From positions 310,001 to 374,000 of the forward strand of contig NZ_BJVA01000001.1 of NCBI RefSeq assembly GCF_007988905.1: 64,000 nt of DNA, given 5' to 3'. Of this stretch, positions 8,149 to 16,283 are shown one piece after another. The position numbers were made by a program, and so were the translations under genes. This DNA is from Gluconobacter kanchanaburiensis NBRC 103587. Lineage in GTDB: Bacteria; Pseudomonadota; Alphaproteobacteria; Acetobacterales; Acetobacteraceae. Under the pieces are notes generated by a model. That model saw only the letters and a list, made by a program, of their open reading frames with translations, was not told the origin of the DNA and made no database searches. Position 1 is the stretch's first letter. Each line of letters starts with the position of its first letter.

Positions 8149-8796
8149 GTGACGCGTCCGGAGCCCGGGCTGTCTGCTACTTTGGCGCAGGTTCGGGCAA
8201 AAGGATGGGACGCCATGGCGTGCCCCATGCTCGATATCACGACATTCGCACCGATTGTGCCCGCGCCTTTCCAGGCCGTGCTGGTGACGAGCGCCAATGC
8301 TCTGCCGGCTTTGCGGGACTGGCCGAAGGACCGGCTTATTGTTGCTGTGGGTGGCCAGACCGCTGCCCGAGCGCGCGAAGCGGGGTTTGCCAATATTCTG
8401 GCGGCGGCAGGGGATGCCCAGGCTTTGGCCGGGCTCTGTCGGAGACACGGCATAACCGGTCCGGATGTGCTTCTGGCGAGTGGCGTGGGCTACGGTGTGG
8501 AGCTGGCGCGGGAGCTCAACGTACAGCGGGTCGAGGTTTATGCCGCCTGCAAACGAACCGCACTGCCGGAAGATGTCCGGGCGGCTCTTCGGGACAATCG
8601 CGTCGATTCCGTGATGCTGTATTCCGGGAAAACGGCGGAAGCCTTCAGGGATGCTCTGGGTAGCGAGGAGGTCGCCGCACTGGGGCGCGTCAGGGCGCTC
8701 TGTTTGTCAGAGGCCATTGCCGCGCGCCTGAATTCCGGGGAATGGCGCGCGGTGACGTGGCCCGATCCGCTGGAGCAGATCGGGGCCGTAGTCTAA
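8149..8796 (+). CDS. hemD: Uroporphyrinogen-III synthase (HemD)
   Basis: Closes and flips hydroxymethylbilane to uroporphyrinogen III. HemD sequences are poorly conserved, but TRPEPG at the N-terminus, VLVTSANALPAL, and SVMLYSGKTAEAF in the second lobe are the expected landmarks, and the place directly after hemC supports the call. The first usable start codon is GTG 8149, which removes part of the first beta strand: the frame upstream reads GRVVLV right before TRPEPG and stays open to the TGA at 8092. The only earlier candidates are CTG codons at 8110 (overlapping the hemC stop) and 8146, so the true start may be the unusual CTG 8110. The protein is about 215-228 residues. Confidence 0.85.
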   Translation: MTRPEPGLSATLAQVRAKGWDAMACPMLDITTFAPIVPAPFQAVLVTSANALPALRDWPKDRLIVAVGGQTAARAREAGFANILAAAGDAQALAGLCRRHGITGPDVLLASGVGYGVELARELNVQRVEVYAACKRTALPEDVRAALRDNRVDSVMLYSGKTAEAFRDALGSEEVAALGRVRALCLSEAIAARLNSGEWRAVTWPDPLEQIGAVV

Positions 8797-8808
8797 TCAG
8801 GCTGTGGC

Positions 8809-9330
8809 TTATGCTTCGCCGGCGGGTTCCGGGAACTGCTGGGCGCGCTTGGCCTGCCACAGGGCAACGAAGTCGATCGGCTGGAGCACGACGGGGGGGA
8901 AGCCGCCATCCCGTGTGACATCGCTGACGATGGAGCGGACATACGGGAAGATCAGGCGCGGGACTTCAACCAGGAGGATCGGCTCAATGAGTTCCTGCGG
9001 CGGGTTGTTCAGCGTCACGACAGCAGCATAGGTCAGTTCGGCGATGAACACCGTCCGGCCAGCCTGTCCACCTTCCTGTGCCGGCGGTTCAGCGGCTTCC
9101 GCACGCACGGCCAGTGCGACTTCGTAAACGGCCTGCTCGTCTTCCAGGCGATTGGCCTGAACGTCGATATTGACGGAAATCTGCGGAGCGGAGCGCAGTG
9201 TGGTGAAGATCGAAGCGCCTGCCGGAACCTCGAAGGACAGGTCCTTCGTGTACTGCAGGTTGATGGCCAGCGGCATGGGCGGCACGTTTTCCTGGCCCAG
9301 GGCGGCGTTTTCGGTCGTGTTCTCGGACAT
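8809..9330 (-). CDS. secB: Protein-export chaperone SecB
   Basis: Cytoplasmic tetrameric chaperone that holds preproteins unfolded for SecA. The segment INLQYTKDLSFEVP near residue 25 and NIDVQANRLED, then FIAELTYAAVVTL and the C-terminal part with LFxP-like LIFPYVRSIVSDVTRDGGF are diagnostic of SecB. Starting at ATG 9330 (MSENTTENA) gives 173 residues and is preceded by GGAG at a good distance; the upstream frame extension to 9426 has no family support. It is divergent from timA, a common alphaproteobacterial arrangement. Confidence 0.95.
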   Translation of the reverse strand: MSENTTENAALGQENVPPMPLAINLQYTKDLSFEVPAGASIFTTLRSAPQISVNIDVQANRLEDEQAVYEVALAVRAEAAEPPAQEGGQAGRTVFIAELTYAAVVTLNNPPQELIEPILLVEVPRLIFPYVRSIVSDVTRDGGFPPVVLQPIDFVALWQAKRAQQFPEPAGEA

Positions 9331-9450
9331 ACGGTCTCCGGGTCCGCAGGGGCGAACCCCGAGGCGGACATCGATTTGGAACGATTGCGATCCTTCGGCG
9401 GTAGCATGATGTCCGCTGCGCGCCAAGACACGCTTCTACTGGACAGAAGG

Positions 9451-9479
9451 TTGAGATCGGGCGCATTGCACCCTATCTC
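9451..9479 (+). promoter_or_regulatory. Predicted promoter of timA-mltA
   Basis: TTGAGA (9451-9456) and TATCTC (9474-9479) are separated by 17 bases; the start of transcription would fall near 9486, about 40 bases before the timA ATG. The -10 part (CCTATCTCT) resembles the one before groES. It is a pattern match only. Confidence 0.45.
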
Positions 9480-9524
9480 TATGGTGAGAGATTTATCAGC
9501 ACACACTGCAAAACACAGGACGTC

Positions 9525-10322
9525 ATGTCTTCCAGCGACATCCATCTTCCCGCCGGCCTTATGGAACACGCGGGTCATCATTTTCCCTGGGACCTTGTGG
9601 TTCTTTTCGTGCTTGCCGCGGCACTTGGGGTGAGGCTCTATCGCGTGCTTGGCCGCCGTGTTGGAATGCAGGGGGTCCGTCAGGAGCGTCCGGAGGCCGG
9701 TCGTTTCGGCCTGAAGGCAAAGAAAGCCGCACCTTCCGATGCGTCCCGACCCCGCACGCCGCCTCCGCTTCCCGGACAGGCGACAGGAGAACGTGGCGAG
9801 GCGGCTTCAAATGCGCCCGCCATCCCCGAAGTTGAATATGATATTCCCGCTCCCGCAACGCGGGTAGGGCAGGCGCTGGGCGAAATAGGGGGGCTTTTCC
9901 CCGGATTTTCAGCAGCAGGCTTTCTGAAGGAGGCTGAAACGTCCTTCCGGCAGATTGTGCCCGCGTTTGCAGTCGGGGACCGGGTCGCGCTGGAAAAGCT
10001 GCTCACGCCGGCTTCCATGGACGCATTTTCTGCTGCGATTGATGCACGTTCCGAGGCTGGTGAAAGCCAGCGTAGCGATCTGCGGGGCATTGAAAGTCTG
10101 TCCATTCCCGATGCGATGCTCGTTTCGGTTGATGACGGAAGTAGAGGTGCGCGAATCGAGGTTCAGATCGTGTCGCGACAGGTGAATATCCTGACGGATC
10201 GCGCGGGAGAGCCTCTGCTGGGCACGGAGGCAGTGACCGAGTTCCATGACCTCTGGCTTTTCGAGCGGATGGCCGGACAGTCTGACACCCTATGGCGATT
10301 GGCGGCTTCACGCCCGGCCTGA
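9525..10322 (+). CDS. timA: Tim44/TimA-family inner-membrane protein
   Basis: 265 residues: a single membrane segment at about 22-38 (WDLVVLFVLAAALGVRLY), a basic motif after it (VGMQGVRQERPEAGRFG), a Pro/Ala-rich linker, and from about residue 120 a Tim44-like domain (FLKEAETSFRQIVPAFAVGD). This is the bacterial relative of mitochondrial Tim44; in alphaproteobacteria it is commonly placed beside secB and mltA and is thought to act in membrane or protein-transport functions, though its role is not settled. It precedes mltA with a 46-base gap, and the two probably form one transcript. Confidence 0.85.
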   Translation: MSSSDIHLPAGLMEHAGHHFPWDLVVLFVLAAALGVRLYRVLGRRVGMQGVRQERPEAGRFGLKAKKAAPSDASRPRTPPPLPGQATGERGEAASNAPAIPEVEYDIPAPATRVGQALGEIGGLFPGFSAAGFLKEAETSFRQIVPAFAVGDRVALEKLLTPASMDAFSAAIDARSEAGESQRSDLRGIESLSIPDAMLVSVDDGSRGARIEVQIVSRQVNILTDRAGEPLLGTEAVTEFHDLWLFERMAGQSDTLWRLAASRPA

Positions 10323-10368
10323 CAAGTCCCGTGTTCTATTGCTTACTCCCTGGATTTTCTGCCGCTCG

Positions 10369-11523
10369 ATGAAAAAAATTCTGACCCTGCTGACATTTGG
10401 GGTGCTTTGCGGCTGCACTCCTCAGAATACGTCCTCCACTCTGGCACTCACTCCGGTAGGTTATGAAAGCCTTGCAGGTTGGGGGCAGGAAGATTTCACG
10501 TCCCTGATGCCGCTTTTGCGCAGTGACTGTCGTCGTCTGTCGCAGCTGCCGCCGGAAACAGTGCTTGGGGGCAGCGAGAGCATTCCTTACGGACGGCATG
10601 TTTCGGACTGGAGCAACGCCTGTGCGGCTCTGGCCAGCGCAACGGATGGCCGGACTTATCTGGAGACGTGGTTTCAGCCCTATCAGGCGACGGATGACGC
10701 ATTTTATACTGGGTATTTCGAACCGCAGATTGCGGCGTCCCTGACGCGGGGGGGGGAGTATCAGGTTCCGGTTTACGGGCGTCCGCGTAATCTGGTCCGG
10801 GCGAAGGCGACCAATGGCCAGATGGTCAATGGACGATGGGTCAACGGACAGTTCGCGCCGTATTATGACCGTGCGGCCATTGATGGTGGAGCGCTGGACG
10901 GGCAGGGGCTGGAGATCGCCTGGTTGAAAAGTCCGGTCGATCTGTTTTTCCTTCAGATCCAGGGATCAGGGCGTCTGATTCTGCCGGATGGCGGGCAGGT
11001 ACGTGTCAGTTATGACGGGCGTAATGGTCAGGCCTATGTGCCGCTCGGGCGTGTTCTGGTGCAGGACGGCGAACTGCCTGCAGACGGGGTCAGTATGGAC
11101 AGTATCCGTAACTGGCTCGAAGCGCATCCGGACCGGATGATGTCCGTCATGGAGCGCAATCCGAATTATGTCTTTTTCCGTCGCGATGACGGCGATCTGG
11201 CTCAGGGGCCGAAAGGGGCATTCGGGATGCCGCTGACGGCCGGGCGTTCTGTGGCAGTCGATCGGTCCATGGTGCCGTTTGCGATGCCTCTCTGGGTTGA
11301 GACGAAGCTGCCTTATGGCGCGGCTCAGCCTGTGAGCTGGGATCATCTGGTGTTTGCGCAGGATATTGGGACGGACATCAAGGGGGCCGGGCGCGCCGAT
11401 CTGTTCACCGGCTGGGGCGCGACTGCGCAGTCCGTGGCGGGGAACCTTCATGCTCATGGGCGTATGATACTATTTCTGCCGCGGCAGCCTGCGGATTCGC
11501 CCCCGGGTTCTGGGGCGCAATGA
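10369..11523 (+). CDS. mltA: Membrane-bound lytic murein transglycosylase A
   Basis: Outer-membrane lipoprotein that cleaves peptidoglycan glycan strands to 1,6-anhydro ends. ATG 10369 gives a lipoprotein signal, MKKILTLLTFGVLCGC, with the lipobox ending at Cys 16; the frame runs further upstream but without a signal. YTGYFEPQIAAS and SPVDLFFLQIQGSGRL are MltA signatures, and the C-terminal 3D domain FAQDIGTDIKGAGRADLFTG carries the catalytic Asp of AQD and the Asp cluster. The length (384) fits the family. It overlaps the next gene by four bases (ATGA). Confidence 0.94.
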   Translation: MKKILTLLTFGVLCGCTPQNTSSTLALTPVGYESLAGWGQEDFTSLMPLLRSDCRRLSQLPPETVLGGSESIPYGRHVSDWSNACAALASATDGRTYLETWFQPYQATDDAFYTGYFEPQIAASLTRGGEYQVPVYGRPRNLVRAKATNGQMVNGRWVNGQFAPYYDRAAIDGGALDGQGLEIAWLKSPVDLFFLQIQGSGRLILPDGGQVRVSYDGRNGQAYVPLGRVLVQDGELPADGVSMDSIRNWLEAHPDRMMSVMERNPNYVFFRRDDGDLAQGPKGAFGMPLTAGRSVAVDRSMVPFAMPLWVETKLPYGAAQPVSWDHLVFAQDIGTDIKGAGRADLFTGWGATAQSVAGNLHAHGRMILFLPRQPADSPPGSGAQ

Positions 11524-12338
11524 TCCGCAGTCGCCGGGAGAAGCTCGGTGTCCATACGCTGATCCGGGGGGACTGTACGACGGTTCTCAAGCGTATGCCG
11601 GCGCAGAGCGTGGACGTGGTGGTGACGTCGCCGCCGTATAACCTGGGTGTGCCGTACCGGACGTATCAGGACAGGCTGCCGGAAGATGCATATCTGGACT
11701 GGCTGGAGGATGTCTGCACCAGTCTGTGCCGGGTGATGAAGGATGACGGCTCGTTCTTTTTGAACATCGCGGGATCGTCGTCCCAGCCTTGGCTGCCGTT
11801 CGAGCTGATGACGCGGCTGCGCAAGCTGTTCGTGCTTCAGAACCACATCACCTGGATCAAGTCGATTTCGGTGGGTGAGATTACTTACGGGCATTTCAAG
11901 CCGCTGAATTCGGCGCGCTTCGTCAATCGTAATCATGAGCATGTGTTCCATCTGACCAAGACGGGGAACGTGCCGGTGCAGCGGCTGGATGCGGGTGTGC
12001 CGTTTACGGACAAGAGCAATATCGTGCGCCGTCAGCACATTACGGATCGACGGTGCCGGGGTGATACGTGGTTTATCCCCTATGAGACCGTGCGTAGCCG
12101 CAAAGAGAAGTTCAGCCATCCGGGGACGTTTCCGGTGGCGCTTCCCGAAGCCTGCATTCGGTTGCATGGGCTGAGGCCGGGTGGGGTGCTGTTGGATCCG
12201 TTCATGGGATCGGGCACGACGCTGGTGGCGGCGGAACGGATGGGCTGTGTGGGGATCGGGATTGATACCGATACGTCTTATGTGAACGTGGCGCGCAAGC
12301 GGGTGCGCGCTGCGATCGATCATGAGGACGAGGATTAA
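11520..12338 (+). CDS. Solitary DNA methyltransferase, beta class (N4-C or N6-A)
   Basis: 272-residue SAM-dependent DNA methyltransferase. The catalytic motif IV TSPPYN is at residues 36-41 and precedes the SAM-binding motif I DPFMGSGTT at about 226-234, the beta-class order. The SPPY form is frequent in N4-cytosine enzymes but also occurs in N6-adenine ones, so the methylated base is open. It lacks the C-terminal extension of the cell-cycle enzyme CcrM and has DPPY replaced by SPPY, so I do not call it ccrM. No restriction endonuclease gene is near; its start overlaps the mltA stop (ATGA), so it appears embedded in a housekeeping operon rather than a restriction island. Confidence 0.9.
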   Translation: MIRSRREKLGVHTLIRGDCTTVLKRMPAQSVDVVVTSPPYNLGVPYRTYQDRLPEDAYLDWLEDVCTSLCRVMKDDGSFFLNIAGSSSQPWLPFELMTRLRKLFVLQNHITWIKSISVGEITYGHFKPLNSARFVNRNHEHVFHLTKTGNVPVQRLDAGVPFTDKSNIVRRQHITDRRCRGDTWFIPYETVRSRKEKFSHPGTFPVALPEACIRLHGLRPGGVLLDPFMGSGTTLVAAERMGCVGIGIDTDTSYVNVARKRVRAAIDHEDED

Positions 12339-12431
12339 TCGACAGCACCTGTTTTTCTGACAGGTTCAATCACTTTGACTTGCAATGCCATTTTTCCACA
12401 TTGTCACGACACCGTGAGTATGAGGAGAAAA

Positions 12432-13895
12432 ATGGTGCGTTCCAGCACGATTATAAAGGGAATTGCCGGTCTGGTGGCGCTGGGCGTTGTCGCCTGGGGC
12501 GGGACTGTCACTTATCTTGAGCATTTCGATCATGCTGGAGCACCGCAGCTTCCTGCCAGCAGCCCGACGCGACAGGACCCGACGGCCATGGCGGCGTTCA
12601 CGGCTCTGCGCGAAGTGCGCTGCGATTACTGCCATACGCAGAATGCGAACCTGCCGTTCTATTTCAGCCTGCCGCTGGCCAATCAGATCATGAAGCGCGA
12701 TCTGGTGCAGGGTCAGCGCCATTTCGAATATGCGCCGGTGCTGGCTGCGTTGCAGCAGGGCAAGCCGCCTTCTGTTGAGCAGCTTTCGCGCATCGAGGAA
12801 GTCATCACTCAGAACCGTATGCCGCCTGCGGCTTATCTGCTGATGCATCCGCACGCCCATCTGAACGAAAAGCAGCGCGTGGACATCCTGAACTGGGTGC
12901 GTGAACAGCGCGAGCGTTATTATGCGACGCCGGGTGTGGCGGCGCAGTTTCGTGGCGAGCCGATCCAGCCAATTCCTGAGAGCGTGGGCGTGGACTGGAA
13001 GAAGGCCGAGCTAGGCCGGGCGCTATTCTTCGACAAGGGGCTGTCGGGTGACGGGACGCTCAATTGTGCAAGCTGTCATGGTCTGGACAAGGGCGGCGTG
13101 GACAACCTGACGACTGCGACGGGTATTGGGGGCCAGAAGGGGCCGATCAATGTGCCCAGCGTCTATAATTCCGTGTTCAGCATGTCCCAGTTCTGGAATG
13201 GTCGTGCGAAGGATCTGGCGGAGCAGGCGGCAGGACCAGTCATGAATCCGCTCGAAATGGGTTCGCATGACTGGGCGACGGTGGCCGAGCATGTTCGGAG
13301 CACACCGGGTTATGCCGGTCAGTTCGAAGCGGCATTTGGCTCAGATCAGATCGATAAGGACACGATCACGGGTGCGATCGCGGAATATGAAAAAACGCTG
13401 ATCACGCCGGACAGCCGTTTCGATCTGTATTTGAAGGGCGATGCGAAGGCGATTACGGCGCAGGAAAAGCGCGGCTATGAGCGTTTCAAGGAAATCGGCT
13501 GCTCAGGCTGCCATAGCGGTATTGCTGTGGGCGGTGACGCTTACGAGATTCTTGGGTTGGAAGGCCCGTATTTCGAAAACCGTCACACGAAGCTGACGGC
13601 TGCCGACGAAGGGCGCCTGTCTGTGACCCATGCGGAAGGCGATCGGGCGCGGTTCAAGGTCCCGAACCTGCGCAATGTCGAACTGACCGGCCCGTGGCTG
13701 CATGATGGTTCGGCCACCACACTGGAGCAGGTCGTGCGGGAGATGGCACGTTACGAGACCCCGGATCGGGACATCGCCGATCAGGATGTCGCGGATATCG
13801 TGGCGTTCCTCAGAACGCTGACGGGAAAATACGAAGGCATTCCGTTGAAGGATGTGCCTGCTGACCAGCCGCTACAGGCTCCGGCTTCCAACTGA
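12432..13895 (+). CDS. Tri-haem cytochrome c peroxidase-like protein
   Basis: 487 residues, anchored by an N-terminal membrane segment (about 8-25) and facing the periplasm. There are three CXXCH haem c sites: CDYCH (64-68) in an N-terminal haem-binding domain, CASCH (212-216) and CSGCH (357-361) in the two domains of a MauG/CcpA-type peroxidase. GPINVPSVYNSVFSMSQFWNG and the C-terminal FKVPNLRNVELTGPWLHDGS are strong di-haem peroxidase signatures. The added haem domain recalls E. coli YhjA, which takes electrons from quinol. The ATG at 12432 is chosen because GAGGAG lies directly before it. Likely role: peroxide reduction or quinol-peroxidase activity; MauG-like maturation is less likely. 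A strong terminator follows. Confidence 0.88.
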   Translation: MVRSSTIIKGIAGLVALGVVAWGGTVTYLEHFDHAGAPQLPASSPTRQDPTAMAAFTALREVRCDYCHTQNANLPFYFSLPLANQIMKRDLVQGQRHFEYAPVLAALQQGKPPSVEQLSRIEEVITQNRMPPAAYLLMHPHAHLNEKQRVDILNWVREQRERYYATPGVAAQFRGEPIQPIPESVGVDWKKAELGRALFFDKGLSGDGTLNCASCHGLDKGGVDNLTTATGIGGQKGPINVPSVYNSVFSMSQFWNGRAKDLAEQAAGPVMNPLEMGSHDWATVAEHVRSTPGYAGQFEAAFGSDQIDKDTITGAIAEYEKTLITPDSRFDLYLKGDAKAITAQEKRGYERFKEIGCSGCHSGIAVGGDAYEILGLEGPYFENRHTKLTAADEGRLSVTHAEGDRARFKVPNLRNVELTGPWLHDGSATTLEQVVREMARYETPDRDIADQDVADIVAFLRTLTGKYEGIPLKDVPADQPLQAPASN

Positions 13896-13901
13896 TAAGA
13901 G

Positions 13902-13932
13902 ACGGCCCCGAAATTTTCGGGGCCGTTTTTTT
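13902..13932. terminator. Bidirectional terminator between the peroxidase and hydrolase genes
   Basis: The stem ACGGCCCCGAA / TTCGGGGCCGT (11 bp, short AT loop) is followed by a T run on the plus strand. It sits between convergent genes and can serve both, though the A/T flank is better for the plus-strand gene. Confidence 0.85.
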
Positions 13933-13947
13933 AAGGGATGACCGCGA

Positions 13948-15156
13948 TTACTGCGGAATGGGCGTGCACTGGGGAGAGACCGGTTTGCCCGACATCACGG
14001 CCGTGGTGAAAGTTGCGGAGTCCGGCAGGGAGGCATTGACCGTCTGGCTGTGGTCAAGCCCTTTGTAGAGATGGGCCTGGACAGTGGAACCCGCCGCACA
14101 GGCAGCTTTCACCAGCCCGAGTTGCAGAGGTGGTGGTACGTCCCGGTCTTCCGTGCCCGTTCCGGTAAAAAGAGGCTGGGCCAGCTTCAGGGTCGGGAAG
14201 GTCATGGCTTGCAGCGCGGGGCTCATGGCCTTCAGGAAGGTCGGCTGAAGACTGTTCTGCAACGTCAGGCCTGCATCTTTTGTTTGCCGTGAAAGTGTCG
14301 TCAGACATTCGTGGGCAGCGTTGCGATACACAGCAAGCGCTTTTGACGTGAATGCCTGTTCGGGGCGAAAGCGGGAGTCATGTCCCTCCAGGCCGGCGGC
14401 AAGATAGAAAACATAGTCGATAAGCGGACTGTAGCCCGCATCAGGACGTGCGGCCGCTTTCAGAAGACCGCCTAGCAGTTCAGGTGTCACATAAGGTGCG
14501 CCGGTGGCGACCGTGCCACGAATGTCCAGTTCAGGAGCATAGGTGGGAGCGTAAGCCGCTGTGGCGACCGCAGCCCCTCCACCCTGGGACTGACCGACGA
14601 TCATGATTTTGTTCTGAAGATCGGGGACGCTGCTCAGTGCTGCGCGGAGACTGTCCAGCACGCTGTAGGCTTCTACGCGGGTGTCCAGATAGGCATGGGT
14701 TCCGGGGGTGCCGAGGCCCTGATAATCCGTTGCGACAATGGCGAACCCCCTTTTCATCCAGGTCGAGAGGTAGGCGCTGTTGCGGTCACTGTAAGGGTTG
14801 AGTGAGGGGGCACAGCTATCGTCGACGCCAACTGTGCCATGAGCCCAGGCAACGATTGGCCAGCCGCCTTCGGGAGGCGGTCCTGGGGGAAGTATGATTT
14901 CTGCCGTTACGGGAACCAGCCCTTTACCAGTAATGCCATTTGTCGACAGGTAGGTTATCCGCAGGGAACGTCCCGCATCTGGAAGGCCGAGAGGATCAGC
15001 AAGGGGAGCCGAGGCGACGAGGGCGCCGGGTTTGTGCGCCGTGGTTTTCTGAATGCTGGCAGGAGCCGCTGCCAGCACCGGATCTGTGAGCGCAGCCGCG
15101 CAGAGAGCTGTGCCTGCAAGCAGGAAAGAGAACATTCGCGGATAATGCAGAGGCAT
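13948..15156 (-). CDS. Exported alpha/beta hydrolase, secretory-lipase-like
   Basis: 402 residues with an N-terminal signal peptide (hydrophobic core at about 9-28, cleavage after VLAA). The mature part is an alpha/beta hydrolase: PIVAWAHGTVGVDDSC (oxyanion-hole region), nucleophile elbow GQSQGGG (catalytic Ser), a late Asp in GTEDRDVPP and His in LDHSQTV complete a plausible triad. The layout resembles the secretory lipase (LIP) family; the real substrate, ester or otherwise, is unknown. Two internal Cys pairs could form disulfides, consistent with export. Its upstream region carries a perfect 16-bp inverted repeat that ends 12 bases before the start codon. Convergent with the peroxidase gene. 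Confidence 0.82.
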   Translation of the reverse strand: MPLHYPRMFSFLLAGTALCAAALTDPVLAAAPASIQKTTAHKPGALVASAPLADPLGLPDAGRSLRITYLSTNGITGKGLVPVTAEIILPPGPPPEGGWPIVAWAHGTVGVDDSCAPSLNPYSDRNSAYLSTWMKRGFAIVATDYQGLGTPGTHAYLDTRVEAYSVLDSLRAALSSVPDLQNKIMIVGQSQGGGAAVATAAYAPTYAPELDIRGTVATGAPYVTPELLGGLLKAAARPDAGYSPLIDYVFYLAAGLEGHDSRFRPEQAFTSKALAVYRNAAHECLTTLSRQTKDAGLTLQNSLQPTFLKAMSPALQAMTFPTLKLAQPLFTGTGTEDRDVPPPLQLGLVKAACAAGSTVQAHLYKGLDHSQTVNASLPDSATFTTAVMSGKPVSPQCTPIPQ

Positions 15157-15168
15157 AGGAAATCCTTT

Positions 15169-15246
15169 GTCAGTCTCGTCTGAACCGGGCGCGCAGCCGA
15201 AATATGCAGCCGGGGCAGGCTTGCGTCAGCTTCAGACGAGACTGAC
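15169..15246. repeat. Perfect 16-bp inverted repeat upstream of the hydrolase gene
   Basis: GTCAGTCTCGTCTGAA at 15169-15184 is exactly repeated in inverse orientation at 15231-15246, with 46 bases between. On the minus strand the element lies just before the Shine-Dalgarno (AAAGGA) and ATG (15156) of the hydrolase gene. It could be a pair of operator half-sites, a long leader hairpin, or the ends of a tiny mobile element. No flanking target duplication is visible. Confidence 0.8.
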
Positions 15247-15329
15247 GCCCTGATCGTTAACGTCAAGTGAATTTCCTGGGTTGAATTCTCCGGACCCAGA
15301 CTGAGCTGATGATTTATGAAAGATCGCAG

Positions 15330-15539
15330 TCAGTCGTCCTGTGCAAGCCGGCGGTCGGCCGCCTTGTAGATTTGGTCGCGCTCGTCGGTTGAAAGAAGTC
15401 CCCGTTCATATTCCTGTGTCGCGCGGGCCTTGGCGTTACTGGCGCGGGCCCGCGTATCGACCGGGTAGGCACGCTTCTCGGGAAGGCCAAAGGCACTATC
15501 AGGCAGGCTGTCGCGTTCTTCCTGGGTGAGGTGGCTCAT
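15330..15539 (-). CDS. Small hydrophilic protein, DUF6582-like
   Basis: 69 residues, very charged, no signal or membrane segment. The pattern LTQEERDSLPDSAFGLPEKR followed by YPVD and A-x-NAKARATQ is a familiar arrangement in small conserved hypothetical proteins (DUF6582 as I recall the name). Function unknown. It stands alone on the minus strand, about 80 bases downstream of the inverted repeat in genome coordinates, and is divergent from the Smr gene. Confidence 0.7.
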   Translation of the reverse strand: MSHLTQEERDSLPDSAFGLPEKRAYPVDTRARASNAKARATQEYERGLLSTDERDQIYKAADRRLAQDD

Positions 15540-15704
15540 GATCCTGTTCCGTAAGCGGTTGAAGGCCGGACGATAAACCTATCAGCGTCGGAAAAGACCT
15601 GAAATCCCGAAAGAATATTGTTCAATCATGCTGGAAGCCGTTACATGCTCAGGACCCCGGGAGGGCTGTCGGACAAGATAGGCCGGACAGGAAGCGAGGA
15701 TGGT

Positions 15705-16280
15705 GTGGCGAAACGGGATCTGAGAGAAGACGAGGAGACGCTGTGGCGGATGGTTGTCCGCGACATCAGACCGTTACGGTCTCCCCGGTCCCCGTATAGG
15801 TTCCCGCGTTTTGTCGCGTCTGTAGAAAAATCCGTACCGTCACTGCCAGCCCGTGATGGGGTGCACTCCGGAGCCGTAATGTCACGGATCTCGCCTGCCA
15901 GTGCGCCTTCCGCCAGACCTGTCGTGCGTCCTTCAGAACTGTCCGTAGGAGTTCGGGCACCGGGGCTGGACGATACGAGCTGGAAGCGGTTGTCCCGCGG
16001 ACAGATGAAAGTGGATGCGAGACTGGATCTGCATGGATATGTCGTTCAGGAAGCGTTCGAGCGGCTGCATGACTTCATGCAGAGGGCTCGAACGAGGAAC
16101 TGGCGCTGTGTAGAAGTTGTGACAGGGCTCGGCAGTGGTCAGACGAGTGGTCAGATCCGCCGTGAACTCCCTCTGTGGCTCCAGCGTGGGGATTTGCGAT
16201 CCATGGTACTGGCCGTCGTTCATCCTCATGCGGCCAATCATGGGTCAGTCCGGATTCTGTTGAAGACCCGCCGTCGCTGA
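15705..16280 (+). CDS. Smr-domain protein (putative DNA/RNA endonuclease)
   Basis: About 191 residues. The C-terminal Smr domain (from about residue 105) shows LDLHGYVVQEAFERLHDFM, VVTGLGSG and a final VHPHAANHGSVRILLK, the standard LDxHG - TGxG - PxxxGG order of MutS2/Smr nickases, although the last motif reads HAANHG. The frame is open upstream to 15618, but GTG 15705 gives the N-terminus AKRDLREDEETLWRMVVRDI that alphaproteobacterial homologues begin with, and GAGGA lies before it. In relatives this gene often follows mltA; here three genes intervene. Converges on the next gene with a three-base gap. Confidence 0.82.
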   Translation: MAKRDLREDEETLWRMVVRDIRPLRSPRSPYRFPRFVASVEKSVPSLPARDGVHSGAVMSRISPASAPSARPVVRPSELSVGVRAPGLDDTSWKRLSRGQMKVDARLDLHGYVVQEAFERLHDFMQRARTRNWRCVEVVTGLGSGQTSGQIRRELPLWLQRGDLRSMVLAVVHPHAANHGSVRILLKTRRR

Positions 16281-16283
16281 CGT

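Noticed and set aside
11454-12323. 289-codon minus-strand frame opposite the DNA methyltransferase
   Set aside because: The methyltransferase has both TSPPYN and DPFMGSGTT motifs in order; the antisense frame has none.
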